Origin: Sulfitobacter sp. LCG007 | GTDB taxonomy: Bacteria; Pseudomonadota; Alphaproteobacteria; Rhodobacterales; Rhodobacteraceae | Direction: 5' to 3' | NCBI RefSeq assembly: GCF_040801785.1 | Contig: NZ_CP161805.1 | Span: forward strand, 2,108,001 to 2,172,000 | Length of the DNA: 64,000 nucleotides | In this document: positions 37,819 through 46,260 of the stretch, one piece after another | Numbering within the stretch: the first letter of the stretch is position 1 | Layout: every line of letters starts with the position of its first letter | Translations under genes and position numbers: made by a program | The notes under the pieces: generated by a model | Database searches by the model: none | Seen by the model: the letters and a program-made list of their open reading frames with translations, nothing else | Told to the model about the DNA's origin: nothing

Positions 37819-38262
37819 TCAATACCCTTCGGGAAAACTGAAACGGGCGACGATCCTGCGCCGCCATGGTGCGCTCAGGGGACTTTCGACAACGCCATGC
37901 CCTGTATAGGCGTGTACGAAGCTTGGATCTCGCCCGATCCGCGCCGCGATCCCGAGATGCTTTGCAACACCAGAGCTGCGCATGCGGAAAAGCAGCACGT
38001 CGCCGCGCGCCTCGCTGTAAAGAGGCTTCTCCACCAGATGCCGCCTTGCCGCCGCCCAGAGCCGTTCCTCGCCCTGGGGCTCCGACCAGTCCGGAGCGTA
38101 AGGCGGCGCTTCTTCCGGCTCCACCATGCCAAGTCCGCGCCAGATTCCGCGCAGCAACCCTAGGCAATCTGCGCCGCCCCCCCGGCAGGACGCCTGATGG
38201 ACGTAGGGTGTCCCGATCCAGTCGCGCGCGAGGGCGACCACATCCTTCCGCCCCCGGCTCAT
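37819..38262 (-). CDS. GTA g14-type NlpC/P60 peptidoglycan peptidase
   Basis: 147 residues from ATG 38262, overlapping the g13 stop by 4 bases and ending 3 bases before g15. NlpC/P60 fold with the nucleophile in GGGADCLGLLRGIW (Cys33) and the histidine in GVAKHLGIAARIG (about 101). In GTA particles this hydrolase sits in the tail and opens the recipient cell wall during DNA delivery. Confidence 0.93.
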   Translation of the reverse strand: MSRGRKDVVALARDWIGTPYVHQASCRGGGADCLGLLRGIWRGLGMVEPEEAPPYAPDWSEPQGEERLWAAARRHLVEKPLYSEARGDVLLFRMRSSGVAKHLGIAARIGRDPSFVHAYTGHGVVESPLSAPWRRRIVARFSFPEGY

Positions 38263-39146
38263 CTGCGGCTCCCGCCTTCGTTCAATCCTCCGGATTTGGG
38301 CACAGCCATCAGCCAGTCTTCCCCCGGAATATCCGGAAACCCGCGAAAGTTCCGAAGGTTGTCGAATTTGACACGGCAGGTCTCTGCCCGCTTGTCGCAG
38401 CCCGCGACAAGGCGCAACTGCGTGCCGACAAGAACGTCTCCGCGGATCGGTTCCCAAAGCTCGACGAGCCGCCCGCCGTTCTCGATCCGGTCGTTCTTCA
38501 CCGTTCCCCACAGTCCCGTCGCAGGGCCCGCCCGTACCTCGAGACGACCGCGTGTAAACCAGCCTTCCCTGAAGCCGAGCCTGTCGCGCCACCTGAAGAT
38601 CCGGCCATCTTCGATCTCTTCGGCGAGGATGTTGTAGTAGAAGCCAGGCGAAGTCGTGTCGAAGCCGCAGGCGCCATCCCCCAGCACCGCGGCACAAGGT
38701 TTCTGATAGACCCGCCCAAGCGGCCGGTTGAGCGCCTCCGTCAAGCCGCGCAGTTCCGCCCGGAACGTCCCGTCCGCCCGCTTGACCTCGCCGATCGTCC
38801 CGCGGAATTGAAGCCACCGCTCGGACACATCGGCCCAATTGACCAGCCAGGCCCGGACTTCGGCATTGTCGAAGCGCCCCTGTTCGATCTCATCTTCACG
38901 TACTGCCGCATCCGACAGCGCACCCAGCGCTTCGGTATTGTCGACCGACAGGCCCGTGCTCTGGCTGATCGCGTGCGCCGTGAGGCCGGTTTCCGCCTTG
39001 AAGACGATGCCGGCGAAGGTCAGATCGGAATCGTGATCCGTGAACCCGAATGCGGCGCCGTCCTTCCGCGTGATCGCCCAACAATGCGCAACCGTGGTCA
39101 GGCCGCTTTGAATGTGCGCTTTCAGGGCTTCATTCGGACCCGACAT
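38259..39146 (-). CDS. GTA g13-type baseplate hub protein (DUF2163)
   Basis: 295 residues. N-terminal DUF2163 region (AHCWAITRKDGAAFGFTDHD, then AETGLTAHAISQSTGLSVDN) and a C-terminal part with four cysteines spaced C151-x8-C160 and C250-x6-C257. That arrangement resembles the C-terminal cysteine cluster of lambda gpL, which holds an iron-sulfur centre, so a similar cofactor is possible here. The gene overlaps g14 by 4 bases and starts at the g12 stop. It would form the hub ring joining the tail tube to the tip. Confidence 0.9.
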   Translation of the reverse strand: MSGPNEALKAHIQSGLTTVAHCWAITRKDGAAFGFTDHDSDLTFAGIVFKAETGLTAHAISQSTGLSVDNTEALGALSDAAVREDEIEQGRFDNAEVRAWLVNWADVSERWLQFRGTIGEVKRADGTFRAELRGLTEALNRPLGRVYQKPCAAVLGDGACGFDTTSPGFYYNILAEEIEDGRIFRWRDRLGFREGWFTRGRLEVRAGPATGLWGTVKNDRIENGGRLVELWEPIRGDVLVGTQLRLVAGCDKRAETCRVKFDNLRNFRGFPDIPGEDWLMAVPKSGGLNEGGSRR

Positions 39147-39778
39147 CAGACGCGCACCTCGATGATGGGAACGTTCGGAACCTCGCCTGCCTGAAAGCTC
39201 GCGACGCTCGTCTGTATGCCGTCTGTATCGAAACGCACTGGCACGTCGAATTCGAACCCGGCCCAGATCTGGACAGCCGGATCGGGCGCCGCCGAGAACC
39301 GCACCACCCCTGTGGCGAAATCCACCGTGTAGTCGATCCCTTCCTGAAGCTCGTCCTGCTCCACAGCCACGCGCAGGGTCCCTTCCACCGGCTTGGTAAT
39401 CGGCCGGCGGTATTCATGCGCACCCGAGCGATAGGTCTTGGACAGCCGGAATTCGGTCGCGATGCCGTCTCCCAGACCGATCCGCTGATCGAAAGCTTTG
39501 ATCTGCTGCGATGGCAGGCACGATCTGAAATCGGACCAGTCCTTCCAGCGGAAACCATAGAGGCGGCCGTAGCGCGCTTCGAAGAACGAGATCAGTTCCG
39601 CCACATCGTCCAGGGACTTCATCCCGACGCCGGCGTCATAGCGGCGGCGTGAATGCTGCCAAGGCGCGTTGCGTTCCTCGAATCCGTTGCTGATCGTGAC
39701 GACATCCGTGCGCCGCTCGGGCCCACCCACCGAGCCGAAGCTCAGCCGCGCCGGAAACCTGACCTCGTGGAAATTCAT
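39146..39778 (-). CDS. GTA g12-type distal tail protein (DUF2460)
   Basis: 210 residues. The DUF2460 signature FHEVRFPARLSFGSVGGPERRTDVVTI at the N-terminus and FFEARYGRLYGFRWKDWSDFRS in the middle are clear. These proteins form the ring at the distal end of the tail tube in siphovirus-like particles. Its stop overlaps the g13 start by one base; g11 lies 19 bases upstream. Confidence 0.92.
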   Translation of the reverse strand: MNFHEVRFPARLSFGSVGGPERRTDVVTISNGFEERNAPWQHSRRRYDAGVGMKSLDDVAELISFFEARYGRLYGFRWKDWSDFRSCLPSQQIKAFDQRIGLGDGIATEFRLSKTYRSGAHEYRRPITKPVEGTLRVAVEQDELQEGIDYTVDFATGVVRFSAAPDPAVQIWAGFEFDVPVRFDTDGIQTSVASFQAGEVPNVPIIEVRV

Positions 39779-39797
39779 CGCAGCTCCCCTTTTCCGC

Positions 39798-40457
39798 TCA
39801 GCGGTTGCGTTGTCCGCGCCCGAGCGCGCGGCTCATCTGCGCCGCGATCTGGCCCTGGCTCCGGCGGAACCCCTGAACGTCCGGGGTGCTTATGTTCATC
39901 ACGATACTGGGTCCCGCAGCCCCGCCGCCGCGCACGCCGAGCTTGCCATCAGGACCCCGCGCCAGCGGCATGATCGCTTCCGGACCCGCCTCGCCCATGA
40001 GGCCGGTACCCCCCCGCATGCCGAAGTAGGTGGCCGATCCGATCACCCCGCCGGACGCAAATGGCATCACCCTTCCCTGACTGAAGGGCGCGCCATTCGC
40101 GAACGGCAGGATGCCCTGCACAAGTCCGCCGACCCCCTGGCTCAAGAGGCCGCCCACATGATCCGTCACGGGACGGATGGCGGCATTGTAGGTTGTGCTC
40201 ACCATGCTCTCCGCCATCACGGTCAACGCATCCGAAAGGCGCAATCCGTCGAAGACCACCCCGTCGAAGGCCTGCCGCAGCCCGCGGCTGAGCCCCCGCT
40301 CCAGCGTGGCGACGTCCTTGCCTGTTGCTTCCAGCGAGGTCTGCATCCGGCGCAGCTCGCTGTCGAAGCCGCTCACCAGCACGCTGGTTTCTCCCAGCGT
40401 GTCATTCAGCGCCGAGCCACGTGCCTCGAGGTCGTCGAACTCTCCGTCATCACTCAT
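39798..40457 (-). CDS. GTA g11-type tape measure protein
   Basis: 219 residues, very short for a tape measure protein, in keeping with the short tails of GTA particles. N-terminal helical half (LEARGSALNDTLGETSVLVSGFDSELRRMQTSLEATGKD), Gly/Phe-rich middle (GGLLSQGVGGLVQGILPFANGAPF) and a C-terminal region (RGGTGLMGEAGPEAIMPLARG) typical of tape-measure ends. It overlaps the tail-assembly chaperone gene by 8 bases. Confidence 0.9.
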   Translation of the reverse strand: MSDDGEFDDLEARGSALNDTLGETSVLVSGFDSELRRMQTSLEATGKDVATLERGLSRGLRQAFDGVVFDGLRLSDALTVMAESMVSTTYNAAIRPVTDHVGGLLSQGVGGLVQGILPFANGAPFSQGRVMPFASGGVIGSATYFGMRGGTGLMGEAGPEAIMPLARGPDGKLGVRGGGAAGPSIVMNISTPDVQGFRRSQGQIAAQMSRALGRGQRNR

Positions 40458-40653
40458 CGTCGTTTCCTTCCTGCTCGTCCGGGTAGGCTGCCATCATCGC
40501 CTCCAGCCCCGCGCTCAGCATCGGTCCACCGGCGCCCGGATCGCCCAGCATGATCTGAAGTTCTGCAGGGGTAAGGGCCCAGAACTCCTCCGGCTTCAGA
40601 CGCAGCCGCCGCAGACCCAGCCTGAGCAAAGGCCCCCAGGCCAGCCCGGTCAC
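40450..40653 (-). CDS. GTA g10.1-type tail assembly chaperone
   Basis: 67 residues, between g10 and g11 with overlaps of 4 and 8 bases. Sequence RLGLRRLRLKPEEFWALTPAELQIML is that of the small phage/GTA tail assembly chaperone family. Together with g10 it replaces the frameshifted G/GT pair of lambda-like phages: two separate overlapping genes are used here and no slippery heptamer is needed. Confidence 0.85.
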   Translation of the reverse strand: MTGLAWGPLLRLGLRRLRLKPEEFWALTPAELQIMLGDPGAGGPMLSAGLEAMMAAYPDEQEGNDDE

Positions 40654-40967
40654 GTGTCGGGTACCACGAAGGCCCGCGCCAGCAGTTCCGCCGCCGCTCT
40701 CGCCGCCGCCATCGGCCCGCCCGCGATCTCCGCATCGGCCAAACCGCCGTCGGGAAGCGCATGCCGCCCGCCCCGCAACCCGGCCTCGAGAAGCAGGATG
40801 ATGTCACGGCTCGAGAAGGCGTTGGCCTCGAAACGCCGCACAAGCTCAACCAGCGAGCCTTCGCCCAGCCCGGCTTCGAGTTCGGCCAGCGCGCCCAGCG
40901 TCAGCTTGAGTGTCCGCGCCTCGCCATCGATGGTGAGCGACACCTCACCCGCCCAGGGATTAGCCAT
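40650..40967 (-). CDS. GTA g10-type tail assembly chaperone
   Basis: 105 residues beginning MANPWAGEVSLTIDGEARTLKLTLGALAELEAGLG, the standard start of the gene-transfer-agent family chaperone (tail tube terminator/chaperone group). C-terminal half is helical and acidic. It starts 10 bases after g9 and overlaps g10.1 by 4 bases, consistent with tight stoichiometric coupling. Confidence 0.88.
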   Translation of the reverse strand: MANPWAGEVSLTIDGEARTLKLTLGALAELEAGLGEGSLVELVRRFEANAFSSRDIILLLEAGLRGGRHALPDGGLADAEIAGGPMAAARAAAELLARAFVVPDT

Positions 40968-40977
40968 CGTTCCGGCC

Positions 40978-41391
40978 TCAGATTGAAACGAAGCTGAGTG
41001 CGCCGGCGCTGGCCAGGCTCAGTTCATAGGTAGCCTCGCCGCTGTGATTGCCGGCATATTCGATCGAGGTGACCTGGAACGGCCCCTGGATGATGCCGAA
41101 GTCCGGAATGATCACCTGGAAGTCCGGCGATTCCCCGTCGAAGAAAAGCTGACGCGCCCGCTCGTCCGTCGCGTCGTCACGAAACACACCCGAGCCCGAT
41201 ATGGAGACGGATCTCACCCCCGCGCCCGCCAGCAGCTCGCGCCACCCGCCCTGGCTTTCAAGGCTGGTCACGTCGATGGTTTCGGCGTTGAAGCTGACCC
41301 GCGTGGCGCGCAACCCCGCAAGCGTCGCGAATTGCCCGTTCGCAGCCATGTCGACCTTCAGCAGAAGATCCTTACCGTTCTGAGCTCCCAT
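40978..41391 (-). CDS. GTA g9-type major tail tube protein
   Basis: 137 residues. TP901-1-like major tail protein signature: KDLLLKVDMAANGQFATLAGLRATRVSFNAETIDVTSLES, then WRELLAGAGVRSVSISGSGVF and the C-terminal GEATYELSLASAGALSFV. It polymerises as hexameric rings to make the tail tube. It lies 25 bases after g8 on the minus strand. Confidence 0.92.
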   Translation of the reverse strand: MGAQNGKDLLLKVDMAANGQFATLAGLRATRVSFNAETIDVTSLESQGGWRELLAGAGVRSVSISGSGVFRDDATDERARQLFFDGESPDFQVIIPDFGIIQGPFQVTSIEYAGNHSGEATYELSLASAGALSFVSI

Positions 41392-41416
41392 GGGGGCGTT
41401 CTCCTGTGATGATGGT

Positions 41417-41827
41417 TCAGTCGTCTTCGACGCGGGCGCGGAAGGTCAGAAGCACCTCGCGCCCGGCGCCGCCCAGGATCCGGCGCGCCTGCGCACGGTC
41501 GAAGTGCAGGTAAACAAGCCGTCCCCGGCTCAGCGCCATGTCCGCATCGTGCAGCGCATCGGAGATCGCCGCGGCTGCGGCCTTTGCGGTGGCAAAGCCG
41601 GGCTGAGACGTGACGACGGCAATCGTCAGGCGATGCAGCGCGCCGCTGCCGCTCTTGTCGGAAGCATCCCGCACCTGCTCGGGCCCCAGCAGAACGTAGG
41701 TTCCCGGCAGCGTTCCCGAGGGGACGGCGTCGTAGATCGCATTGCCGACCAGCCCGGTCAGCGTCGGATCGCTCGTCAGAACCGCATAGACTGCGCTCTG
41801 AAGCACCCCGGACAAGGCGTAGGTCAT
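41417..41827 (-). CDS. GTA g8-type tail terminator protein (DUF3168)
   Basis: 136 residues. DUF3168 signature: LQSAVYAVLTSDPTLTGLVGNAIYDAVPSGTLPGTYVLLG, then HRLTIAVVTSQPGFATAKAAAAAISDALHDADM. It caps the tail tube before joining to the head. It overlaps g7 by 4 bases. Confidence 0.9.
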   Translation of the reverse strand: MTYALSGVLQSAVYAVLTSDPTLTGLVGNAIYDAVPSGTLPGTYVLLGPEQVRDASDKSGSGALHRLTIAVVTSQPGFATAKAAAAAISDALHDADMALSRGRLVYLHFDRAQARRILGGAGREVLLTFRARVEDD

Positions 41828-42159
41828 ACTGCGACCTCCTCGGTGGCGAAACAGGTCAGGTATCGGTTGTCGGCATCTTCCTCGGCGACGGCCTCGATCA
41901 GGAAGATGCGATCGCCCTCGCGGAACCGCTGCTGAGGCTGCGGACGATCCGGCGCGCCGTAGGGCGCTGCCCGCACGACGATACGGAAGTTCATCCGCGA
42001 AACCGGAGCGCCGCCCTGCGCCTGCTCGCGCCCTGTCCGGGCGGTAATCTCACCCCACAGGAACCCTTTCACCACCCAGGCGCTGTCGTAGCCTCCTGCC
42101 CCATCGGGATGGATCTCGGGGTGTTCCAGCACCAGTTTCCGGTTCAGGCGCGGGGTCAT
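41824..42159 (-). CDS. GTA g7-type head-tail stopper
   Basis: 111 residues. Phage head-tail joining protein family: RLNRKLVLEHPEIHPDGAGGYDSAWVVKGFLWGEITARTG, FRIVVRAAPYGAPDRPQPQQRF and the C-terminal RIFLIEAVAEEDADNRYLTCFATEE. It seals the portal after DNA packaging and docks the tail. Overlaps both neighbours by 4 bases. Confidence 0.9.
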   Translation of the reverse strand: MTPRLNRKLVLEHPEIHPDGAGGYDSAWVVKGFLWGEITARTGREQAQGGAPVSRMNFRIVVRAAPYGAPDRPQPQQRFREGDRIFLIEAVAEEDADNRYLTCFATEEVAV

Positions 42160-42755
42160 CTGACGGACCCCGAACCCAGACGCAGCGCGCGATAGCGCTC
42201 GATCAGACTGGCGACACCGAAGGGCATGCTGCCGTCCGCAAGTGACGTCTCGTGCCGGAACTCGTAATAATGCGCCGCGAGAAGCAGCACAGCCTGGCGC
42301 AGGTCGGCGGGCAGCATGTCCCAGGTCCCGGCATACCCCGCCTCGAATTCGATCAGCGCCGCGCCGCCATCAGGTATCGTCGGCAGGCTCGCTCCGGTAG
42401 CCCTCAGTCGGGGCCGCTGGCTGTCGCGCTCCAGCCAGTAGACTTTCGCGTCGACATCCGTCTGTGTCCCGTCGCGACCCACCAGCGCAAGCCGCTGGAT
42501 CGTCAGAACCGGCGCCACCGGCAGACCCTGTGCCTCGCCGTCGCGCCAGAACGTGAGTGTCCAGCTGAAGCTGCGCTGGATCAGGATCTTCCCGGTGCGC
42601 GCCTCGATCCCCGCCATCGCCGCGCGCAGGAAGCTGGCCAGGACTTCGTCCTGCAGCGCGTCCTGACCGAAACCGGTTCCCAGCCTGAGATGGGCCTTGA
42701 GACCTTCGATCGGCAGGGCAGCGTCCGGGACGGTGGTTTCTTCGATCAATATCAT
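42156..42755 (-). CDS. GTA g6-type head-tail adaptor
   Basis: 199 residues from ATG 42755 with GGAG upstream; the 15-codon extension to 42800 runs into a hairpin region and lacks family sequence. The adaptor family pattern is present: LKAHLRLGTGFGQDALQDEVLASFLRAAMAGIEARTGKILIQRSFSWTL and the C-terminal LPADLRQAVLLLAAHYYEFRHE. It forms the ring beneath the portal. A 156-base gap with two hairpins separates it from the capsid gene. Confidence 0.9.
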   Translation of the reverse strand: MILIEETTVPDAALPIEGLKAHLRLGTGFGQDALQDEVLASFLRAAMAGIEARTGKILIQRSFSWTLTFWRDGEAQGLPVAPVLTIQRLALVGRDGTQTDVDAKVYWLERDSQRPRLRATGASLPTIPDGGAALIEFEAGYAGTWDMLPADLRQAVLLLAAHYYEFRHETSLADGSMPFGVASLIERYRALRLGSGSVR

Positions 42756-42786
42756 CGGACTTTCTCCACTTGGCTGCACGCCAGGG

Positions 42787-42892
42787 GCGGCGCCGGGCAC
42801 GCACGGGCGCCGCGTTGCTCTGTCGGAGGGGAGCAGCTGGACAACGCGAAACGGATCCGCACGTGCCGGCCCGAACCGGGGATTCTCCCGGT
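42787..42892 (-). promoter_or_regulatory. Two hairpins between the capsid (g5) and adaptor (g6) genes
   Basis: The 156-base intercistronic gap contains a hairpin with perfect 8-bp arms GCGGCGCC/GGCGCCGC (42787-42813) and a second with 6-bp arms ACCGGG/CCCGGT (42875-42892). Elsewhere the tail genes overlap, so this is one of two long spacers in the cluster. The structures may trim or partially stop the transcript so that capsid mRNA exceeds downstream mRNA. No T-run follows, so a full terminator is unlikely. Confidence 0.5.
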
Positions 42893-42911
42893 CCGGTCTC
42901 GGCTTGCGCTC

Positions 42912-44090
42912 TTACGCGACGCCGAATTTCAGCAGCTTGATGGCGGCAAAGTCGCTCACATCGCCGCCGACTCGTTTCGTGGCGTAGAAGAGAACGTGCG
43001 GCTTGGCACTGAAGGGATCGCGCAGGACCCGCAGATCGGGTCGCTCCGCCACGGTGTAGCCCGCCGCGAAGTCGCCCAAGGCGATCGCGAAGCTGTCGGT
43101 CGAAACGTCCGGCATGTCCTCGGCGATCAGGACCGGGTAGCCCATGAGCCGCGCCGGCTCGCCAGCCGCCAGCCCGTCGCTCCAGAGGAACCGGCCATCG
43201 GCGTCCTTGAGCTTGCGAATACGCCCAGCGGTCTTGGAATTCATCACGAAGCAGGCGTTCGAGCGATACTGCGCACCCAGTGCATAAACCAGATCGACGA
43301 TTGAATCCGCCGTCAGCTCTCCATCGACGCCGGTCGGCACGTAGCCGAGATTGCCCCAGACCCAGACATCATTGTCGATCGTGGCATGGGACAGGAAGCC
43401 CCTCGGCTTGTCGATCCCGTCGCCGGACACGAAGGCTGCGGCTTCGGCACGGGCGAACTTGTCCGCGATGCGCCCGGCCAGCCATCCCTCTATGTCAAAC
43501 GCCGCGTCATCGAGCAGACGCTGCGACGCCTTCGGCAAGGCACTGAGTTCGTGCAGGGGGATGGTTATCCGGTCGATCTTCGGTGTCGAAGTCTCGACCG
43601 ACGGGCCCACCTCCGTCGCCCAGCCCGCTCCGGTATCGCCGAAGTCGACGAGAACGTCATAGCTCGTGGCTTCCACGTTCACGACAGTGGCGATCGATCG
43701 GATCGACGCCGTCGCGTTCAGCGTCGATTTCACGGTTTCCGACGTCTGCGGGTCCACGAGGTAGCCGCCGTCCGAATTGACCGCGCTCGAAAGCGATTTC
43801 GCTTCCATCTCGAGGCCGCGCAGCCCGTCGTCGTCTCCGCTGCGCAGATAGGCGTTGAACGCCTTCGTATGCGGCGCGCCCGCATCGACGGCGCCGCCAA
43901 GCGGCGTACGTTGGAGTGTATGTGTCTTGCGATCCAGCATGGTCAGTCGCTCTTCTGTCTGTTGAACCCTGGTTTCAATGTCGTCCTGAAAACCCTTGAA
44001 ATCGTGCACAAAGCCTCTGACAGCCTGCAGCACATCCTCGGCTGGAGACAAACCGCCCCCCGCCGCAGCTTTCGCTTCGGTCTTGCTCAT
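42912..44090 (-). CDS. GTA g5-type HK97-fold major capsid protein
   Basis: 392 residues from ATG 44090 (MSKTEAKAAAGGG). The N-terminal scaffolding-like region (about 1-90) includes a coiled coil (FQDDIETRVQQTEERLTML) and is probably removed by the g4 protease. The HK97 core starts near residue 100 (SSAVNSDGGYLVDPQTSETV) and includes RIADKFARAEAAAFVSGDGIDKPRGFL, FVMNSKTAGRIRKLKDADGRFLW and the C-terminal LRVLRDPFSAKPHVLFYATKRVGGDV. It is the most abundant head protein and lies 53 bases downstream of the protease gene. Confidence 0.96.
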   Translation of the reverse strand: MSKTEAKAAAGGGLSPAEDVLQAVRGFVHDFKGFQDDIETRVQQTEERLTMLDRKTHTLQRTPLGGAVDAGAPHTKAFNAYLRSGDDDGLRGLEMEAKSLSSAVNSDGGYLVDPQTSETVKSTLNATASIRSIATVVNVEATSYDVLVDFGDTGAGWATEVGPSVETSTPKIDRITIPLHELSALPKASQRLLDDAAFDIEGWLAGRIADKFARAEAAAFVSGDGIDKPRGFLSHATIDNDVWVWGNLGYVPTGVDGELTADSIVDLVYALGAQYRSNACFVMNSKTAGRIRKLKDADGRFLWSDGLAAGEPARLMGYPVLIAEDMPDVSTDSFAIALGDFAAGYTVAERPDLRVLRDPFSAKPHVLFYATKRVGGDVSDFAAIKLLKFGVA

Positions 44091-44143
44091 TGCCTGTTCC
44101 TCAACCCTTGAGTGGTTCGCGCCTTGTCGAACCGTGATGCGCG

Positions 44144-44701
44144 TCAGCGTCGCGCAAGATCGGCGCGCGCGCCCTCGAAGACGGCGGCCATGTCGCGCAG
44201 CGTGCGTTCGAGGATGTCTTCCCCCGACTTGCCCGCAACCCGCGCGGTCGGAAGCATCGGAAACGTCACGAGCGACACCTCCCACAACTCCACTTCGGTC
44301 AGAAGCCGCTGGCCTCTGTCATTTTTCGCGGACCGCCTGGTCCGATATCCGATCGACAAGCCGTCTATCGCGCCGGCCTCCAGCAAGGCCGCTGCCTCGC
44401 GGCCCTTCTCGACGGTCTCCAGCAAGCGGCCCTTCACCCAAAGCCCCTTGCCGTCCTCGCGGATCTCATCCCAGACGCCGATCGGCTGGGCCGGATCGTG
44501 CTGCCAGAGCATCTTGACCCGCCTGCCGCTCTCGGCCAGCTCTCTCAACGAGGCCGCGTAAGCGCCGGACTGCACGATGTCCCTGCCCTGATCCTGCGCG
44601 CCGAAAAGGCTGGCATATCCGGAAATCGTCACGCCGTCGCGCACCTTCAACGCCTCGCCGAACCTGGCGAACTTGTGTTCCAGCGATCCGACCTCGCTCA
44701 T
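44144..44701 (-). CDS. GTA g4-type prohead protease (HK97 family)
   Basis: 185 residues from ATG 44701, chosen because GAGGAG lies 8 bases upstream; a GTG at 44758 would overlap g3.5. Family blocks: ISGYASLFGAQDQGRDIVQSGAY, the histidine in VKMLWQHDPAQPIGVW, and the serine in AGAIDGLSIGYRTRRS, which together form the U35 protease active site. It matures the capsid protein during head assembly. Confidence 0.92.
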   Translation of the reverse strand: MSEVGSLEHKFARFGEALKVRDGVTISGYASLFGAQDQGRDIVQSGAYAASLRELAESGRRVKMLWQHDPAQPIGVWDEIREDGKGLWVKGRLLETVEKGREAAALLEAGAIDGLSIGYRTRRSAKNDRGQRLLTEVELWEVSLVTFPMLPTARVAGKSGEDILERTLRDMAAVFEGARADLARR

Positions 44702-44750
44702 CGTTTCACTCCTCACCCCCGGTTCCCCACGCATAGCCTCCTTGAAATCC

Positions 44751-45050
44751 TCAGCCACCCAGCGGCCCTCCTTCCATCAGTATCGAGATGAGCCCGCCCA
44801 CGATCGCGGCGATGATCAGCCAGACAAGCCGTCCGATATGGCCGTCGATCTTGTCGAGCCTCTGATCTACTTGGTTGAAACGCTGGTCGAAGAACTTGCG
44901 CTTCTCCTCGGCGATCCTGAGTTCCGTCTCCAGACGCACGGCCGCCTTTTCGATGGCGCTGATCCTTTCGTCGATCCTGCGAAAGACCGTCTCCAGATCG
45001 TCGAACGGATAGATCCTGTGCACCGACTTGCGCGCCTGCACCTCGGTCAT
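44751..45050 (-). CDS. GTA g3.5-type small coiled-coil membrane protein
   Basis: 99 residues: a long coiled coil (about 17-68, with AEEKRKFFDQRFNQVDQRLDKIDGHI) followed by one hydrophobic helix (LVWLIIAAIVGGLISILM, about 73-90). It overlaps the portal gene by 4 bases and precedes the protease gene by 49 bases. A small ORF in this place (g3.5) is conserved in Rhodobacterales GTA clusters; its function is unknown. The single C-terminal helix with a preceding coiled coil could let it anchor heads or other proteins at the membrane. Confidence 0.8.
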   Translation of the reverse strand: MTEVQARKSVHRIYPFDDLETVFRRIDERISAIEKAAVRLETELRIAEEKRKFFDQRFNQVDQRLDKIDGHIGRLVWLIIAAIVGGLISILMEGGPLGG

Positions 45051-46225
45051 TGGGCGTCACCCGCGACCGGCAGTCCGAGCAGGCGCCGTTTCTCCTCCTG
45101 CGTCAGGAAATCTGCCTGCGCCACCCGCGCCCATTGCGCGTCGCGTTCCGCCGAAAGCGCCGACACCTGGTCGAGGTCGGGCCTGAGATCGACCGTCTCG
45201 CCCGTATAGCCGGACATCCAATGCGCAAGCGATGCGGTGACGCGCGTGGCCAGGGGCAGAACTGTCAGGCGATAGAATGCCCGGTGCGCTTCCTGGTAAT
45301 TCGCGTAGGTGGCGTCGCCCTGTATCCCAAGCAGCATCGGCGGGACGCCAAACGCCAGTGCGATCTCGCGTGCCGCGGCTTCCTTGGTCTTCTGGAATTC
45401 CATGTCCGAAGGCGAGAAACCCATCGGCTTCCAATCGAGGCCGCCTTCCAGCAGCATGGGTCGCCCTGCGTTGCGCGCGCCCTGATGATGGCTTTCCATC
45501 TCGCTCACGAGGCGCTCGTACTGATCCGTGCTCATGGTGCCCTGCCCTTCGGCCCCACGGTAGACGATGGCACCGCTCGGACGCGCCGCATTGTCCAGCA
45601 GCGCCTTGGACCAGCGGCTCGCCGAGTTATGCACGTCAAGCGCCATCGCAGCGGCCTGAAGCGGCGTGAAGCCGTAGTGATCGTCCTGAGGATGGAACGT
45701 CTTGATATGGCAGACCGGCGCCACAGGCCCCGTCGCGTCGAAGCGATGCTTGCGTCCGCCGACCGCATACTCATAAGCCACCGGCCAGCCATCCGCGCCG
45801 GGAACAACCGACATCCGGTCCGATCGCAGGACATGCAGTTCCACCGGGAAGTCCGCGCCGTCGCTGACAGCCTCCACATAGCCATTGCCTGACAGCAGCA
45901 GCTGGGCATAAAGCGCTTCCAGCAGTTCAGCCCGGCCCTGCATCGGATTGGGCCTTGTCACGAGATCAAGGACCGGGTGCTGGTCGTAACGCTGCACGCG
46001 ATCCTGAAGGATCAGCGGCAGTGCCGCGGCAGCTTCCGAAATCAGCTTCACGGACCGGAACCCGACAGGGTTGCCCGAGAACCCGGACCGGGTCAGCGAA
46101 ACCGTGTCCCGAGGGCTCCATGCGACGCGGCCGCTGCTCTGATAAGCCACGACCGGACCTGCCGCGCTGGCTTTCTGCTCGGGCGCTTCGGCCTTTGCTC
46201 CGCGCTTCAGGAAATCCAGCACCAT
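45047..46225 (-). CDS. GTA g3-type portal protein
   Basis: 392 residues from ATG 46225 with AAGGAG upstream; the frame extends to 46273 but only through hairpin sequence. HK97-type portal family: VAWSPRDTVSLTRSGFSGNPVGFRSVKLISEAAAALPLIL, NPMQGRAELLEALYAQLLLSGNGYVE, and the C-terminal region PPMLLGIQGDATYANYQEAHRAFYRLTVLP. The portal dodecamer is the DNA entry channel and the joining vertex of the head. Confidence 0.95.
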   Translation of the reverse strand: MVLDFLKRGAKAEAPEQKASAAGPVVAYQSSGRVAWSPRDTVSLTRSGFSGNPVGFRSVKLISEAAAALPLILQDRVQRYDQHPVLDLVTRPNPMQGRAELLEALYAQLLLSGNGYVEAVSDGADFPVELHVLRSDRMSVVPGADGWPVAYEYAVGGRKHRFDATGPVAPVCHIKTFHPQDDHYGFTPLQAAAMALDVHNSASRWSKALLDNAARPSGAIVYRGAEGQGTMSTDQYERLVSEMESHHQGARNAGRPMLLEGGLDWKPMGFSPSDMEFQKTKEAAAREIALAFGVPPMLLGIQGDATYANYQEAHRAFYRLTVLPLATRVTASLAHWMSGYTGETVDLRPDLDQVSALSAERDAQWARVAQADFLTQEEKRRLLGLPVAGDAQ

Positions 46226-46260
46226 GTAAATTCTCCTTGCGGCCCATGCAGCGGTACAGC

